A DNA stretch of 64,000 bases from Nymphaea colorata (GCF_008831285.2 NC_045142.1:2981001-3045000); one strand, 5' to 3'; positions 1-13,916 are shown, numbered from the stretch's first letter. Made by a program: numbers and translations. The notes: generated from the sequence alone by a model not told the origin.

Positions 1-621
1 TGCCCGTGGATTTCCTTCCGACACGGTAACGCTAGCAGTGTTGGGATGCTTTGATCCGTATCGGTTGCAATGCAAACTTGATTGATTGGCCGGTAAAAAG
101 GTTTCATGCCAGGTGGAAGCTATTTTTAAAAATTATTTTGCAAAGATCTGGCATCCAAAACCTTCAAAATAAATGCCCAATCCGTGATTCGATTTGTTTT
201 GATTCGGCTTGTATCGGCTAATCGATAAGCAGAAATGTCGGTCGATAGACAATTTTTAGTCATTTCATTCCAAAATTACAGTTTCAAGTAACACAGTTCT
301 TTAATATTTATTTTAACGAAAAATCAAGTGCCATTTTCTTATATTTAAAAGTTGAACCTATAAATAACCAACTTGTATTTTTCCCTATGCTAGGGCAACC
401 GGATGTGCAAAGCCGTGCATTTTCTACTGCCATAACCGGTGTGTAATTTTCATATTTTCTTGTTCTACGTAATTTGAAACCAACTGCATATGATAACTAA
501 AAGAAAAAAGAAAGCTATTTTAGAGCAACATCATGACAAAAATGCCATATTTCGTTTGAAAACATAAGTTTAGGGTAAGCATGAGCCACCTCCAAGCGAT
601 TGACGAAGCCTTTTGATGTAT

Positions 622-1312
622 GTCACCTGAGTGCGGAGTGTGGGTGCTGGTGTGGGTGCCGGTGCGAGTGCTGGCATGGTATATCTCAAAAAATTTTGGT
701 GCGGCGTGAGAGTATTTTATTATTATTATTATTAATTTATTATAATATTATGTATATAATATATATGACAAAAATTTGTCAATAAACCAACAAAATTATT
801 AAATAACAAGATGAAAATTACAATTTGTTAATCATGATATGAGTATCAATAATCAATTCAATAAGAAATATACTTTAGTTTTGAGTTCACATAATCACAG
901 TTCATACAGTCATCCTACCCTACAGGCTGCAAGCGACGAGTTCGTCGGCTCCACCCAATGCAACGTATAGAAGAGGGAAGAAGAAGAAGAAGGGACTAAG
1001 AGGGATGAAGGTCGAAGAAGAGGGAAGAAGAAGGATCGAAAAAGAGGGACGAAGAAGGGGCAACCATCGGCTTTGTTAAAAACTTAAAAAAAAAAACCCT
1101 AAAAATTGGACCAAAGTAGACTTTCTCGCCTTTGACCGCACCCGACTCGGGTTAAACGCGAGTCGGAAAAAGACGATTTTAGCCGGGTGCGACTGACCGC
1201 ACCCGACTCTTGTTTGACCCATTTGGGTGCGCATCGGAGGTGCACCCGAATCCGCACCCGCACCGCGTCGACGCGGGTGCTAGACCAAAACTGCCGCACC
1301 CAGGTATCATAG
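622..1312. mobile_element. Putative non-autonomous TIR transposon with 12-bp direct repeats
   Basis: The 691-bp segment is bordered on both sides by a perfect 12-bp direct repeat, CTTTTGATGTAT (610-621 and 1313-1324), which looks like a target-site duplication. Near each end is an inverted motif, ACCTGAGTGCGG at 625-636 and CCGCACCCAGGT at 1294-1305 (11 of 12 pairs). Both ends are rich in GGTGCGGGTG-type iterations, a common subterminal pattern in plant DNA transposons. A 9-12 bp duplication would fit a Mutator-like element better than hAT, but the family is inferred. A second, outer direct repeat of 19 bp lies at 567-585 and 1367-1385. It carries no transposase. Confidence 0.5.
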
Positions 1313-2045
1313 CTTTTGATGTATCATTAACTTTGTGTGCTGCAAAAAATATATGGTATTGTGTGTAGTTTAGGGTAAGCATGAGAGTTAATGATAACAA
1401 ATCCACTCACAACCTTCTGGAGAACAGTCTCTTTTAGCATAAAATACTGCTCCTTTCCTATTTAACTTTGGGTAAAATATTCCTATATAGTTTTCGCCTG
1501 ACTTCCAATTTGATCAAATCGAGTTCGCCGTGTCATTTTTCCACGTTCACAATAAAAAATATGTCTTCCATTTTTTTGTAATACATATATAAAGTTCATT
1601 GCTATTGTGTGCAGGGGTGTTATTGGATGGCTAAAATTTAAAACTTTGTTGCTAAAAAATAGTTACTAGATTGTGGTGGGATGACGGTTTATGGTGTTGT
1701 GTGCCTGATGTTACCAAATAGTTAAAACCTAAAAATCTTAACACCATGCGTGTAAAAGTACCAGTACCTAGGTGGCTGGAGACTTCATTCGATCTCTTCA
1801 ACTTGATATTCTTCATACAAATAAAACTTGGATCTTCGCTTAGTTGTTTTTAAATCAAACTCATTTGCAATTGAAAAAAATAAAATTTTTATCTCTAGTG
1901 AATCTTGTAATTGATGAGTCATATTTTATGAGCAAAACCATGTCACATTATATCTACAAAATCAAGATTCATATTTCTCAAACTCGCGCACATTGTCACA
2001 TGCCAAGACACCGTTCTAATGATCAAATAAACAGTTTGAACTAAT

Positions 2046-2480
2046 TGTAACACCTCATTATTATCAAATCAAGGTTCAGGAATATACATGAGTGTTGGCT
2101 CAGTGAGTAGTTGTTATAGTTTCTGATCCGTGCTAGAATCAAAGCTGCTAAAGGGTGAGTTATGGTATGGAAGTGAGACAGGTTATTTTATTTGATAACC
2201 AAACACAGTTCAACATTGCGGGTCTCATGTGCATGGACACGGATGCCTTAAAAGATTGTGATAAATCTTTAAAAGTTTATAAGGAGGTTGACTTAACTAT
2301 CACTTGTCCTATTTCTTAACCTTTTGCACTCGAACCGAAGCTGGTAAGAGTAGGTCACTACATGCTAAATTAAGACATTCAGCCTAGTGTGAGAGTGGGC
2401 TGAGTCGTCACACCAACTATAACTATTTGACAAGATCCTTTATTGCATTGCGTTGGGAGTTGCTTCCAGACGTGCCCACA
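2046..2480. repeat. Degenerate TRIM-like LTR relic
   Basis: The stretch starts TGTAACACC and contains a segment (about 2219-2290) that resembles the interior and second LTR start of the TRIM at 14951-15488: a 'gtctcatgtgcatg..acggatgcctta' block followed by 'gattgtgataaatctttaaaagtttataa'. The order of motifs matches, but substitutions are many and no paired LTRs or target duplication can be defined. I read it as an old copy of the same or a related family. Confidence 0.4.
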
Positions 2481-3399
2481 TGCCACTACAAGTTTGTGAA
2501 AAAGGTTTAGGTTGAGTTTGATAGCTTCAGATTTGAGATCCGATGCTAAATTAAAAGACCTGTTTTGTATCCATGCTACATGTTAATGGATTTAAGATTA
2601 GATAAGGGAGGTCTGATATTAAATCCATGGATTTGAGATTCTAGGAATCTCAGATCCAAAAGTTTAGCAACAGGGATGTAATGTTTTATTAATGTGTCCC
2701 AAAAAATGAAAACTATTTATGAAACACTATGTTTTTTGGAACGTGGTCTTTGAAGGTCGATACTTGATAACTTGCCTCGAAATGAAGATCGGTAATTAAA
2801 ATTATCCTTTGAAGCGGACGTTGTCCAACTAAGGCAAACAAATGGTCACAAAAAATTCAAATGCATTTATATATTTACTTATTATGTTAATCTATTAATC
2901 TTAAGATCGGTTTATATTATCGGAAAAGTGGTCGTATTTAGTCCTATCAAAGTAATTTCACCATATTTTTCTCAAAGGGTTTCACTGAAAACAAAAGTTT
3001 TATTCTTTCTTAATGCGTCTACATGTTATTTTCTACATGCAAAAATTTGAGTTTCCAAAATACTTGTAAAAGAAAGGCATAATAAAGAACTTTTGCAACG
3101 AATCAAATAAGTTATTGGGATGATCATATTAATATTTACAATAATAGGTACGAATATGGCAATAGCTACCGAAAGAAGGTCGGCCTTGGAAAAAAATAAG
3201 ACCATTAAGACAAAACCACTGCGAGTGAGCTTGGTGCGACGGATCAGCACGTTGCCGTCTTAATATCAAGATAACACGTCACGGAGTTCACCTCAGCCGT
3301 TGATCGTGAAAATTGACGTCCTGGATTTTGCACGCACAGCCAACGGACCGCCATACAGTGAGGTCGGTCCACATGTCATCGTTGCTCTAGCGGGGAGGG

Positions 3400-3615
3400 A
3401 AGGGGTCAGGGGCATGTCTTCCGCCGTCTCCTCCGACCCGCGAGCACGGTCTGGTCGACCCTCCTCTCTCCCTTCTCGCGGCGTACGGATCCCGGCGCGG
3501 TTCCGATAACTTCCGCCGTTTGATCCCGAGTCTGTTCACTTCTTCCGCTTTTCCCGATCTCATCTATTAGCCGGCGGAATCGAAGGAGTGCGGCTTCGTA
3601 GGTGAAGGGACTCTA
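3400..3615 (+). promoter_or_regulatory. Promoter-proximal region and 5' leader of DEX1
   Basis: Upstream of the DEX1 start the sequence shifts from AT-rich to GC-rich and CT-rich, with pyrimidine patches and many TC runs. This is typical of plant core promoters without a strong TATA box and of 5' leaders. No transcription start can be placed from sequence alone. The last ATG before exon 1 is the DEX1 start at 3616. Confidence 0.4.
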
Positions 3616-6600
3616 ATGAGGTTTAGCGGAAGAATTTTTATCTCTTTGTTTCTCGTGATCGGCTCTTCGATCCTAATCTCCGGATCTTCGCCGGATGGTG
3701 CGACGAAGAACAAATTCCGGGAGCGGGAGGCTACGGATGATTCGCTCAGCTACCCTAACCTGTACTTTCTCTTTCTCATATTAGTCCTGTTCAAGTCATA
3801 GCGTTTTTCAGATTGAATTTTGGACAGAAACGTGGCTGCTGCTTGAATTATTAGCTGCATTATGCACAAAATGTGGTGGATTCAGCCATTCACGACGTCC
3901 AGTTAACTCTTAATCTCCTATTGAGGGAGGAGAAACTGGAGTCTCTCTTTCTCTCTCCCCTCCCCTCCCCGCCCCCCACCCCCAACCCCCCGCGCCCGCA
4001 CTCTGATGAATGGACGCAGCAAACTATCCGTTACTTGGAGTAGTTAGTCTTGGAAATCTTCCCGTTGCACTTGTCAAATGCTGTAGCAACACGGAGTAAA
4101 CCTATGCTCCAATTTTAGCCATGCCGGTTGGCCTCGAAGAATTCTTTGGTGCATTTGCTTCATCCCCCCAGTTTGGTAGTCCCATGGCTAATTGTTTCGA
4201 AGACCTTTATCGAGATTATTTATGTCTGCGCGCTATGAATCGGGAGTCCCATTCCCATTCTTACTCACTGTTTGGGTTTCATGTCAGTAAAATGTAGATC
4301 TATTCCTCTTTGTATTTGTAGCTTCTGACTGATGGCATTGATTCTTTAGAAGTAAGTCCGGTTGCTGCCTGTTCTGCGGGAAATTGATTGTGAATTTTTT
4401 TCTTTTTTACAGTGATGAGGATTCTTTGTTGAACTCTAAATGTCCTCACAATATCGAACTAAGATGGCAGACGGAGGTTAGCTCCAGCATCTACGCTACC
4501 CCTTTGATTGCCGATATCAATAAGTAATTTCTCTCTTTATCTCTCTCTCACTCTCACTGGCACTCACTCGCTCACTCACTCACACAGAGATATAGACACA
4601 CAGACACAAACTGTACTTCGTGGAGTAAGGGATTTGTTGCTCCCCTGTTCACTGTTGAACACTTTATTGGCCTCAAGATAGACTATCAGTAATTGACTTC
4701 TGAAGCACTTTCCTTGAACATTATCTGCAGGCCTCCTGATGAACAAGTATATGATTCCCACTAGGACCTGTGCTTGTCTGTTATATGTGTATGGTGTGTG
4801 TGTGTTTTTCAATTGCATGCACAATTATACACGGAACCTCTTTATAGTTCTGCACACTGTGCCATTTTGTTAATATCCGTTTAGGAGAAGGTTCTTGGTA
4901 CCTTCTCTTGTCTATTTTGACTGGTTCATTCTTGATTGAAAGATATGAATGAGAAACCATGCAATTGCTTAGCATTGAGCAGTTCCTCCACCAAGGAACC
5001 TCTTGTTACCATTTTCTGTGCTATGCATTTGGGATCCTGATCCTTCTTTTGATTTGAGGATAATTCTTCCGATTCTCAATAGTGTCTAGTTAAGCAATTC
5101 ATTTGATCTCTCCAACCAAAATGCTCTTGCGGTCATGGTGCAACTTCTCCGGAAACTGATGAACCACTCTATTTAGTCAACTGACAAAAATTCAGAGATT
5201 GAGATCCTGAGACCCTCTCTGCTCATAAGATTGTTGTGTAGTTCCTTTCAAATCCTTAAATAACCACATCTTGTGTGCATGGTATGTCTATATTTTAGGA
5301 AAATTAACTAGGTCATTATAGTTCCATCTGTAAACTGGATTAGTTACACTTTGTGAATCTGTTTGATAACACCTAAATATCTGCATATATATTTAAATAT
5401 AAGACAGGAGACTAAAAGAAGGAAATATTGTGGACTCTTCCTCCTTCCATTTTTTATATGGCCAGAAAGGATGAAAGAGGGGTAGTACCTCAGTGCTTAT
5501 CTTTTTTTTTTGTCCCTCTGAAGAGAAAGGGAGAGCTTCCTTTTCTGTGAAGAAGAAAAAGAGGGACAACCATTAAGAACTGTCGGCATCGGCTGTCCAG
5601 TAGACAGGCTTCATGCTTATAAAAGTGTCCATGTAACATAAAGCTTAGCAATTTGTGAAGCCACCAGACTTTTTTTGGATGGAAGTTATTGACAACAAAG
5701 TTTCCAAGAGAAATAAATAAATAAACAGATAAAACAAGAGAATTGTATTAGCATCTCTTTCAATGGTTGTCAGTTTGATCTCTTGATTCTGGCAGATTAT
5801 GCTTCCATTCTTGGTTATAACAAAAAAGGATATTGAACACATTTTTTGGACAGAGAACGTGGTGCTTGATGGGATAGAGCTTTCCAAGGTTGTTGATTTT
5901 TGCTCTTTGGAGTAATCTTTTATATGTTTGCACATTTTAGTCTCTCAATTTGGCATGAAGACATGATTTTTTTTTTAATCCACTTCTCTTTTTAAGCTAG
6001 TTCTAGTTTCCATGTTTGAGGAGAAATTGAGTCTGTATTGTGAGACTATAGGCATAAAATTTGGAAAATTTGTCCACCTTTAGAAAATTCCATATTTGAT
6101 ATTACTAAATAATTATAAATTTTGAAATGAATGTTACGTCATACAAGTTTCCTTGCTGATAGTGTGCAATCACTAATTGGCATATTTTGGTTGTGTTGTT
6201 CATTTATGGTTAGTCTTGCATATGGGACATTCTTACTGGTTTTTCATTTTGATTGTCTGTAATTGATCAGGTTTTAGGAACCAGATTAAGAAAGTAACTT
6301 CTGAATTTTCAAAGACTGATACATTTGCTTTCCATGTGATGCATTTCAGTGACGGAAGGCTAGAAGTTGTGGTGCCATCATTTGTTCATTACCTGGAGGT
6401 GTTGGAAGGGTCAGATGGAGATAAAATTCCAGGTTTGAGTTTAGCCGCATCATTGTGTCAATTCTTATAAAAGTGCATGCACATCAAATGATGGACATCT
6501 GTTCACAATGTTCATTTTTCAAGTGTATGCACTAATGCTATTGGAGAATATTCCGCAGAATTTAATTTTTTGGTCAATTTATCATGTCCCAAACTTTTTA

Positions 6601-9600
6601 AGGAGGCCCACTTGCAATCTCTATAAAGCTTTTGTCTTGCTAGAATTTTTTTTAAAACAAATACTCAAAAGCAAAAAGTTCTGCTGTATTGGTTACAAAA
6701 AAAAAAAAGAATTGCTCCTTTTGTCTTGGGTGGCAATGGAGGTTGGTGATGATGGTAATCATGGTGGTAAATGGTGCTGGGTAACACTCACATTGTTAGT
6801 TTTGGAGGCAATAGTGGGTAACGATAATTGGTATGGGCCCAATGGTGTCCATGAAGATAGTTTCCTGGCAGTAATGGTGTCAGTGGTGATATTGGATAGT
6901 GAAAATGGCAATAGTAATTGTTGATGGCAATGAAGGTGTTGGTGGGACTCTGTATGGTGGCTATAGTATTGAAGATGTGCTGGTAGTGTAGTGGCTGCAA
7001 ATGGTATCCAAGTGTTAAATCCAACAAACCCAAACATATAAAACAAGAAGATTTAATGTTATTTCAATCTGCACGAGAGTACATCAGCAGCAGCAGCACT
7101 CTTCACGTCATTCTCTTGTGTAAAAGAGACAGTTACAGCAATAGGGAACAAAACCGTAACTAATACTCTACTAAAGACAGTAAAATACACGGCTACCCTT
7201 AGTCAATAAAAGACTGACCTCACTTTCAAGGGGTAAGACTGTAAAATAAGTTAAAACATATTACAAGAAGAAGGACATAAATGGACTTTGACTAACATGA
7301 GCAGAATTAGACCTATTAATTTTAACATCAAGGAGGTGGTGGTTGTCTGGTTGAGATCTCAGGCTACCCCACCAAAAAGACAAGACTGTAGAAAACTTTA
7401 TGAAACTTAGGAAGAGTTGGTGAAATTTGTGGTGTGTTTTTTATATGAGGATGTGATACACACGCTTGTGATGTGCATCTTTTGTGTTTAAATTATTTAA
7501 CGTCTCTGTTACTTAACCGCCCTATATAATTGTTTTGATAAATAATGCTGGAAATATATGAGGACATGAGTGGCAATAGTAAGTATGTCTTGATCTGGAT
7601 AAAGCATGTTTTTTAATGGTTAATATGAGTTGGTTTTCTCTTGAAGCTACGATTGGGGTCTAATGTCATGCTGGTATGTTAGAGTAGCAATTATCTTTAA
7701 TTGGAAGCTAGGACTCTAACCAAGTTTGACAATTTCTCTAGCTGCTTTGGGTCGGTACCTTGTTGAAGTATCTGTGTGAATATTTTACGCCTCCCAAAAT
7801 CTAAATGGTCTCTCTCTCACTGACTTTCTCTGACTCTCTCAGGCTTCCCTGCATTCCATCAATCATATGTCCATTCTAGTCCTCTTCTGTTTGATATTGA
7901 CAAGGATGGTGTAAGAGAGATAGCTTTACCTACATATAATGGTGAAGTGCTTTTCTTCAGGTAAATGTTCCCACTGAGGATCATATCTTTGGACAGCATT
8001 GATAATGTGGTCTGAGTTTATTATTTAATAAACTATGATGTTCATTTTGTTCCTCAGGGTTTCTGGTTACATGATGTCTGAGAAATTGGTTATACCTCGA
8101 AGAAAAGTGCGTAAAGATTGGTATGTGGGCTTAGACCCAGAGACTGTTGATCGTTCTCATCCAGATGTCCATGATGATTCTCTCATGAAACAGCACACTG
8201 ATACAAATTCTTGTAAGCAGTTGATTTTTAGGTGATAGATGAGAATTTTTTTCTTATTGGATGATCACTTCCTTTTCATAATAGATATCGGTCTCCTGTC
8301 TTCTGATCAGAAGTAAGTGCAATACCTGAATTTTTCTTGTTAGTAAAGATGATTCTCAAATTTCCACTCTTGAGCAAATATTTTAGCATGTGAAATGGAG
8401 AAGTTGTGATTAAATTCCGTAAATCCTTGAAGAGTCTAAAAACGGTTTGTTGAAGGACTTACTACTCTCTTCTTTCCCAATGACATAATTTTTTTTTCAT
8501 GCAATGTTACGATCGCAACATACTCAACATATTTATTGGCATTATATCTGAGCTGATCGCATACTGAAGTAGGATGCTCTGTTTGCATTTTTAGATGCAA
8601 TTTAAAATGATACAACCTGACAACATGCAGCCGGAAATGATCTGAGATCCTGAACTAAAGATGCATTCTGAATCTCAAGTTATGAATGGATGAATAATCA
8701 TGTGATCAACTTGAGTTTGAGAAAGGAGCAAATGATAATTGTTATCAGGTTCTGGTGATCATGTCTCGGGGGCACGGGCATGCCTGTTATATGTTTTCAT
8801 GAAACCCTATCAGGCACTGCTCCGAAACTAGTATTGGATGCACATGCAATTTTGCGGTTAAATTGGTTTGACTATTTTCTTGGTAATTTCTAGAGTTAAG
8901 AACTGGTCTCATGTAGATATACTGTGCTTTTGTAGTTTATGTTGATCGTATTAATATGCTTTCAGCTTTGTTTTCCCATTTCTAAGTTATTTGGATGGTT
9001 ATAGGCATCTAATTTGATCAGTCATAACTTTCTGGCATCTGATTTTCATTGAAACTTCATTTCAGCAAGTTCAAGTTCCACTGTATCAAATGGATCTGTT
9101 ACTGCAACAGCAGAAGGCAACCATGTTGCCCTCAATAGTTCGACTGTAAATGAGGGCAAGAAGAATATTACTCAGCTGGGAGAAAATATTGAGTTGCCAA
9201 AAATGGACAATACAAGTCTTAGTGCTGGTTCTGAAAATAATAGCAAGGCAGATGGTGTAACACAATCTCTGAGGCGTCTACTTGAAGACACGGAATCAAA
9301 AGGATCTGGGGTTGATAATTCTAAATCCAATGATAATGCCCATGCTGATATTGGGGCAAAAAAATTCATTGTACAGAACAATGGAAATCTGGAAGAAGAT
9401 GCTGATTCCTCTTTTGATTTATTCCGAGAAGGTGATGGAGAGATGGCTGATGAGTATAATTATGACTATGATGATTATGCTGATGAGTCCATGTGGGGTA
9501 CAGAGGAATGGACAGAGGAGAAGCATGAAAAACAAAAAAACTTTGTGGAGATTGACTCTCATGTTTTGTGCACCCCAGTGAGTGCAATCAAGCTACTTGG

Positions 9601-12600
9601 TTGGCAAACCTTCTGATTTCAGTGCTTTTATGGGAGGATGGCTTGTGTTTGAGTTGTAGACTAATTATTTATTTTTATAGGTTATAGCAGACATCGATGG
9701 TGATGGAGTATCTGAAATGGTTGTTGCAGTATCATACTTCTTTGATCATGAGTACGTCTCCTGCTCCTCCTGCTAGGAAGCATGCTTATTGCCTACATAT
9801 TATATTTTATTTGAGGATCATCACGCTGCATTGTTGATGTGAGTTCTATAGAGAAACAAGCTAAAAACTTTAATTATATTGCTTTGAACTGCTGCTCCAT
9901 TACTTGCTGCTGGGAGAGAAACTCAATTTATTTCTTCCGTCACTTTTGTAGATTTTCTTGCATTCACAGATCATGGACACATAGCATTCATTACTTATAA
10001 GCATTATGCTTTTCTCATGGAAATGTTATCTAAAATTTTTTTAGGTACTATAGCAACCAGGAGCATTTATCAGAATTAGGCAACTTAGATATTACAAAAT
10101 ATGTGGCAGCTTCAATTGTTGTTTTTGATCTTGACACAAAGCAAATTAAGTGGACGACAGAATTGGATTTGAGCACAGATACTTCATCTTATCGTTCCTA
10201 TATATATTCTTCTCCTTCTGTCATTGATTTGGATGGTGACGGAAACATGGACATTCTCGTGGGAACCTCATATGGGTACTTCTATGTTATTGATCATAAA
10301 GGTGAGTTCCAAAAGTTGGAGACTTGTTTTTACGTTTCATTGGTGATTATTCCTTTTTTATGTCAAAATACAGATAGACCTAAAAGTTGGAAACCTGAAA
10401 ATTCCACTTAAGAGAGCCAATCCTGACATGTCTAACATTGAATTTTCCCTTAGAAACCTATCTTTTGTCTAGCTTATTTTTTGTTGAGTTATGAAATTTT
10501 GTCATTTTGTTGTATTTTTGCCTTCACTGTGTTTCTGTTAGATGTCTTGCATCTATGGTTCCCCTTCCCTTTCTCATGTTTGTTGAATTGGTGAATGTTT
10601 CTTCTAATTGATGCTCTAGTTGTAACTTCTATTAATTTCTATATACAACCAGAGACCCGTAGTTGCAGAAGTGCCCCAGCAGATATGATATGACCAGTAA
10701 CCTCACCTCTGCTACTTTACCTCTTTCTTTGTCTCGACCCCCATATTTCTTGTTTCTTACCTTTATTCTCTAAAACCAAAGGCTACTGTTTATCATTTGT
10801 ATTAGTTGTGTATTTATTTTTAGTTAAATGATAATCATACATTGAAAACTCAGAAACATGTTTATGTATCAGGAAAAGTAAGAGAAAAATTTCCTCTTCA
10901 GATGGCTGAGATTCAAGGGGCAGTAATAGCTGCTGATATCAATGATGATGGTAAAGTTGAACTTGTAACGACTGATACTCATGGAAATGTTGCTGCCTGG
11001 TCTGCCAAAGGTGATGAACTATGGGAAGTTCATCTGAAAAGTCTCATCCCACAGGCAAGTTAATTTTGGGTTGATTTTGCATTTTCTAGCTTCAGAAAAA
11101 GATACGACAGTTTTCACTTGCAGGTTGTGCATCAGATTGGTGATGGGATGTACATGTACTTAAAATTGCTTCTACCTCAAATTTAAATACTATTAAAGAC
11201 GGTGAATTATGGCAAGGGACATCAATGGTTCGTTTGGCTTTCATATTTAAGTATTTCAGATCTTTTAACCCGGTTTGCTATAAAAAACAAGAATCTGCAA
11301 CTACAGTAGGCTCAACTCTTGTTTAGGCATGTGCAGTCAGATTTTTAGCCAGTTACCCATCTTGGTTTAATCAGATGATTGTGTGAAATGGTGTACAAGG
11401 AATTCTGGACACTTATGAATTTGTCGACCCAAGTCTAGCCAGGAGTGAATTTGGAAATTTTTTTTAACGAGATTCTAATTCATTCTAATCAAGTTTGGGC
11501 TGTTGAGCACGTTGATCAAGGTATTTATATTAGAAATCCTGTAGTTGATGCTACATATCTAACCTATGACTATCTCCAACCAAGTCTGGCTGGGGAAACT
11601 TTGAGTTTTTAAGGTATTCATATTTACAAATGTGTTGTCGATGCTAGGTATCCAAGCATACTACATTCAGTAAGCCTTTTCTTCAAAATATGTAATTTCA
11701 AGCTATGGGAAGCATGATTTTCATGAACACCTGTGGTTATCTTTCCTTCAATTGCTCCTGTTCAGCTTAGCTTAGGTAACAGCGGAGCCAGAACATTGTG
11801 TGTTGTGAGGGATACTCGCTTTGGGTGGGATTCATATGAATGAGGTTCTCTTTTCATTCTTTGTTTCTATAAAATTTAGGTTCGTTAGCTTGTTACAGAA
11901 ACGTCAGAAAATGTGAAAAAAATACTAAAATGTGGAGGGAGGATAAACAGAACTAAGCAATATAATAGTCTTAAGCTGATGACAGAAGGATATAGAAGAA
12001 GCAAAACCTTTCACGGTTGATGTTAAGACATATGTATCATTCTTTTTTCCCATTTTCATATTTCCAAGGCTTTGCCTAGTTTCAGTCCTCCCTTGCTTTC
12101 TCTTCTTTTTTTCTAAAACTTTGGTGTTCTTGTCATCATTCTGTTTTTTATTTGTGATTACTTCTAGCTTTATTGGATCCTGGAAGAACAAACTGAAGTA
12201 TAGTGTTAACATTTTTCTGAATATGGTTAAAATATGTCTGCATGACCAGCTATTCACAACTTTATCCTTTTCAATATGTGATTTTTTCTGTTAACTGACT
12301 ATTGTTGCTACTGCCCGATCATCTGGGCTACCAAAAAATTGCTACAGGGCCCTACAGTCGGTGATGTTGATGGAGATGGGAGGACAGAGGTTGTGGTTCC
12401 CACAGTCTCGGGGAATATCTTTGTTCTTAGTGGAAGAGATGGATCTCGAGTCCATCCATTCCCATATCGTACTCATGGGAGAGTTATGAATCAAGTTCTT
12501 TTGCTTGATCTTAGCAAACGTGGAGAAAAGCAGAAGGGTTTGACTCTTGTAACAACTTCTTTTGATGGCTATCTTTATCTCATTGATGGTTCCACTGGAT

Positions 12601-13916
12601 GTGCAGATGTTGTTGACATTGGTGAAACCTCGTGAGTACTACTATTATGGTTTTGTGCTCGACAATGTCATTTGCTTACTGTATGTGTAAAATGCTCTAC
12701 CCAAGAAATTAATCCAAGGGTTCGTTTGTCTATTGCAGATACAGCATGGTTCTAGCAGACAATGTTGATGGTGGAGACGACCTTGACCTTGTTGTTACAA
12801 CCATGAATGGCAACGTTTTTTGCTTTTCAACTCCATCTCCTCATCATCCTTTAAAGGTAGAATACTCAAAATTCGAATTTGTGGTACTTCACGATCTGTC
12901 CTTAATCTTTTATTCATGCACTAGCCACACGATGGTTTTTGGAGATGACTTGCAAAGGTACTTGGTTGTCAACTATTCTGAAATGGGTTAATTTCATTTT
13001 CATAGAATTAACTGCCATGTTATAAAAGTGAGATATGGTTGATGTCGCTTAAATTAGTGAAAATGCAATCTTTCTGGTGTTTTCTTTTCTTTTTTTTTCT
13101 TGATTTAAATCACGTCAGAAATCATTTGCACATACTGAAGACTCAAAGCTCACGACGTACTCATGTGAAATCTCCCCCTTCTCGAGGGCATTCATATATG
13201 TCCTTAAATCAACCATGTTAGATGAATTCTTGTGCCTAGCTGGATTATGCCAAAGTCTATGAAGTTCGTGTGCCCATGGTTGTATAATGTATACTTTTCT
13301 GTGACTTATGGCTGCTCCATTTTCAGTCTTGGACATCCATCAATCAAGGGAGAAATAATGTTGCAGCACGATATAACCGTGAAGGAATTTATATCAGACC
13401 ATCATCAAGAACTTTTAGGGACGAAGAAGGCAGCAGTTTCTGGGTTGAGGTGGAGATAGTGGACCAGTATAGATATACAGGCTCTCATGGGCCTTATAAT
13501 GTCACTGTAAGCATTTTTCTCTTTTCTGAAATTTTTTCCTATAATGAATTGTTGAATTTGGTTGATTTGATTTGATTTGCCTGTGTGGAACAATGCAGAC
13601 GACTTTGTTAGTTCCTGGGAATTACCAAGGTCCAAGAAAGATTACCCACAACCAAATTTTTAATCAGCCTGGTAAACAGAGGATCAAGCTTCCAACAGTA
13701 AATGTTCGGACAACAGGAACTGTGTTAGTTGAGATGGTCAATAAGAATGGGCTTTACTTCTCAGACGAGTTCTCTCTTACTTTTCACATGCACTACTACA
13801 AACTGCTGAAATGGATGCTTGTTCTCCCAATGTTAGGAATGTTTGGTGTGCTTGTCATACTACGCCCGCAGGAAGGCACGGCATTACCTTCCTTCTCTAG
13901 GAACACTGACCTCTGA
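3616..13916 (+). CDS. DEX1: DEX1, FG-GAP/VCBS-repeat protein for pollen exine patterning
   Basis: Exons: 3616-3761, 4413-4523, 6350-6432, 7843-7960, 8058-8212, 9066-9577, 9681-9751, 10045-10301, 10873-11054, 12348-12631, 12739-12856, 13327-13506, 13599-13916. They join in frame to 2535 nt (844 aa). A signal peptide spans about residues 1-24. Calcium-binding FG-GAP/VCBS-type loops of the form DxDxDGxxE/D lie near residues 83 (DINNDGRLE), 131 (DIDKDGVRE), 379, 457, 505 and 551, with a looser one near 648. A low-complexity acidic/Asn-rich insert fills most of exon 6, and a membrane helix lies near 807-826 before a short tail. The order and many stretches match Arabidopsis DEX1 (about 896 aa), a secretory-pathway or cell-surface protein needed for primexine and exine formation; the shorter length comes mainly from the variable exon-6 insert. 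Intron 9 has a GC donor. All other introns are GT-AG. Confidence 0.93.
11055..12347 (+). other. GC-AG intron (DEX1 intron 9)
   Basis: The junction reads CAG|GCAAGT at the donor and CTACAG|GGC at the acceptor. Splicing here gives the conserved reading ...[16 protein letters not shown]..., while no nearby GT donor keeps the frame and the conserved residues. CAG|GCAAGT is the usual strong context for the minor GC-AG class of U2 introns. The intron also contains an imperfect direct duplication (about 11424-11560 against 11570-11660), probably transposon-derived. Confidence 0.8.

Larger units (their letters stand above)
1..3400. other. Intergenic, repeat-derived, no gene seen
   Basis: No open reading frame here looks like a protein; the short ORFs are AT-rich or lie in simple repeats. 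The stretch holds a 0.7-kb GC-rich element flanked by direct repeats (567-1385), a possible MITE around 1616-1745 whose two ends share GGTGTTA in inverted orientation, a degenerate relic resembling the TRIM element found at 15 kb (2046-2480), and an inverted-repeat stretch around 2540-2670. From about 3400 the base composition becomes GC-rich and CT-rich, which suits the promoter and leader of the next gene. Confidence 0.6.

Noticed and set aside
6508-6924. A 138-codon ORF and overlapping opposite-strand ORFs in a DEX1 intron
   Set aside because: They arise from an imperfect GGTGATGGTGG-type minisatellite and AT-rich DNA; there is no protein-like composition, and they lie wholly inside an intron bounded by good splice sites.
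9194-9616. The ORF from 9194 as a separate small gene
   Set aside because: It is the interior of DEX1 exon 6; the frame continues from exon 5 and ends correctly at the 9577 donor.
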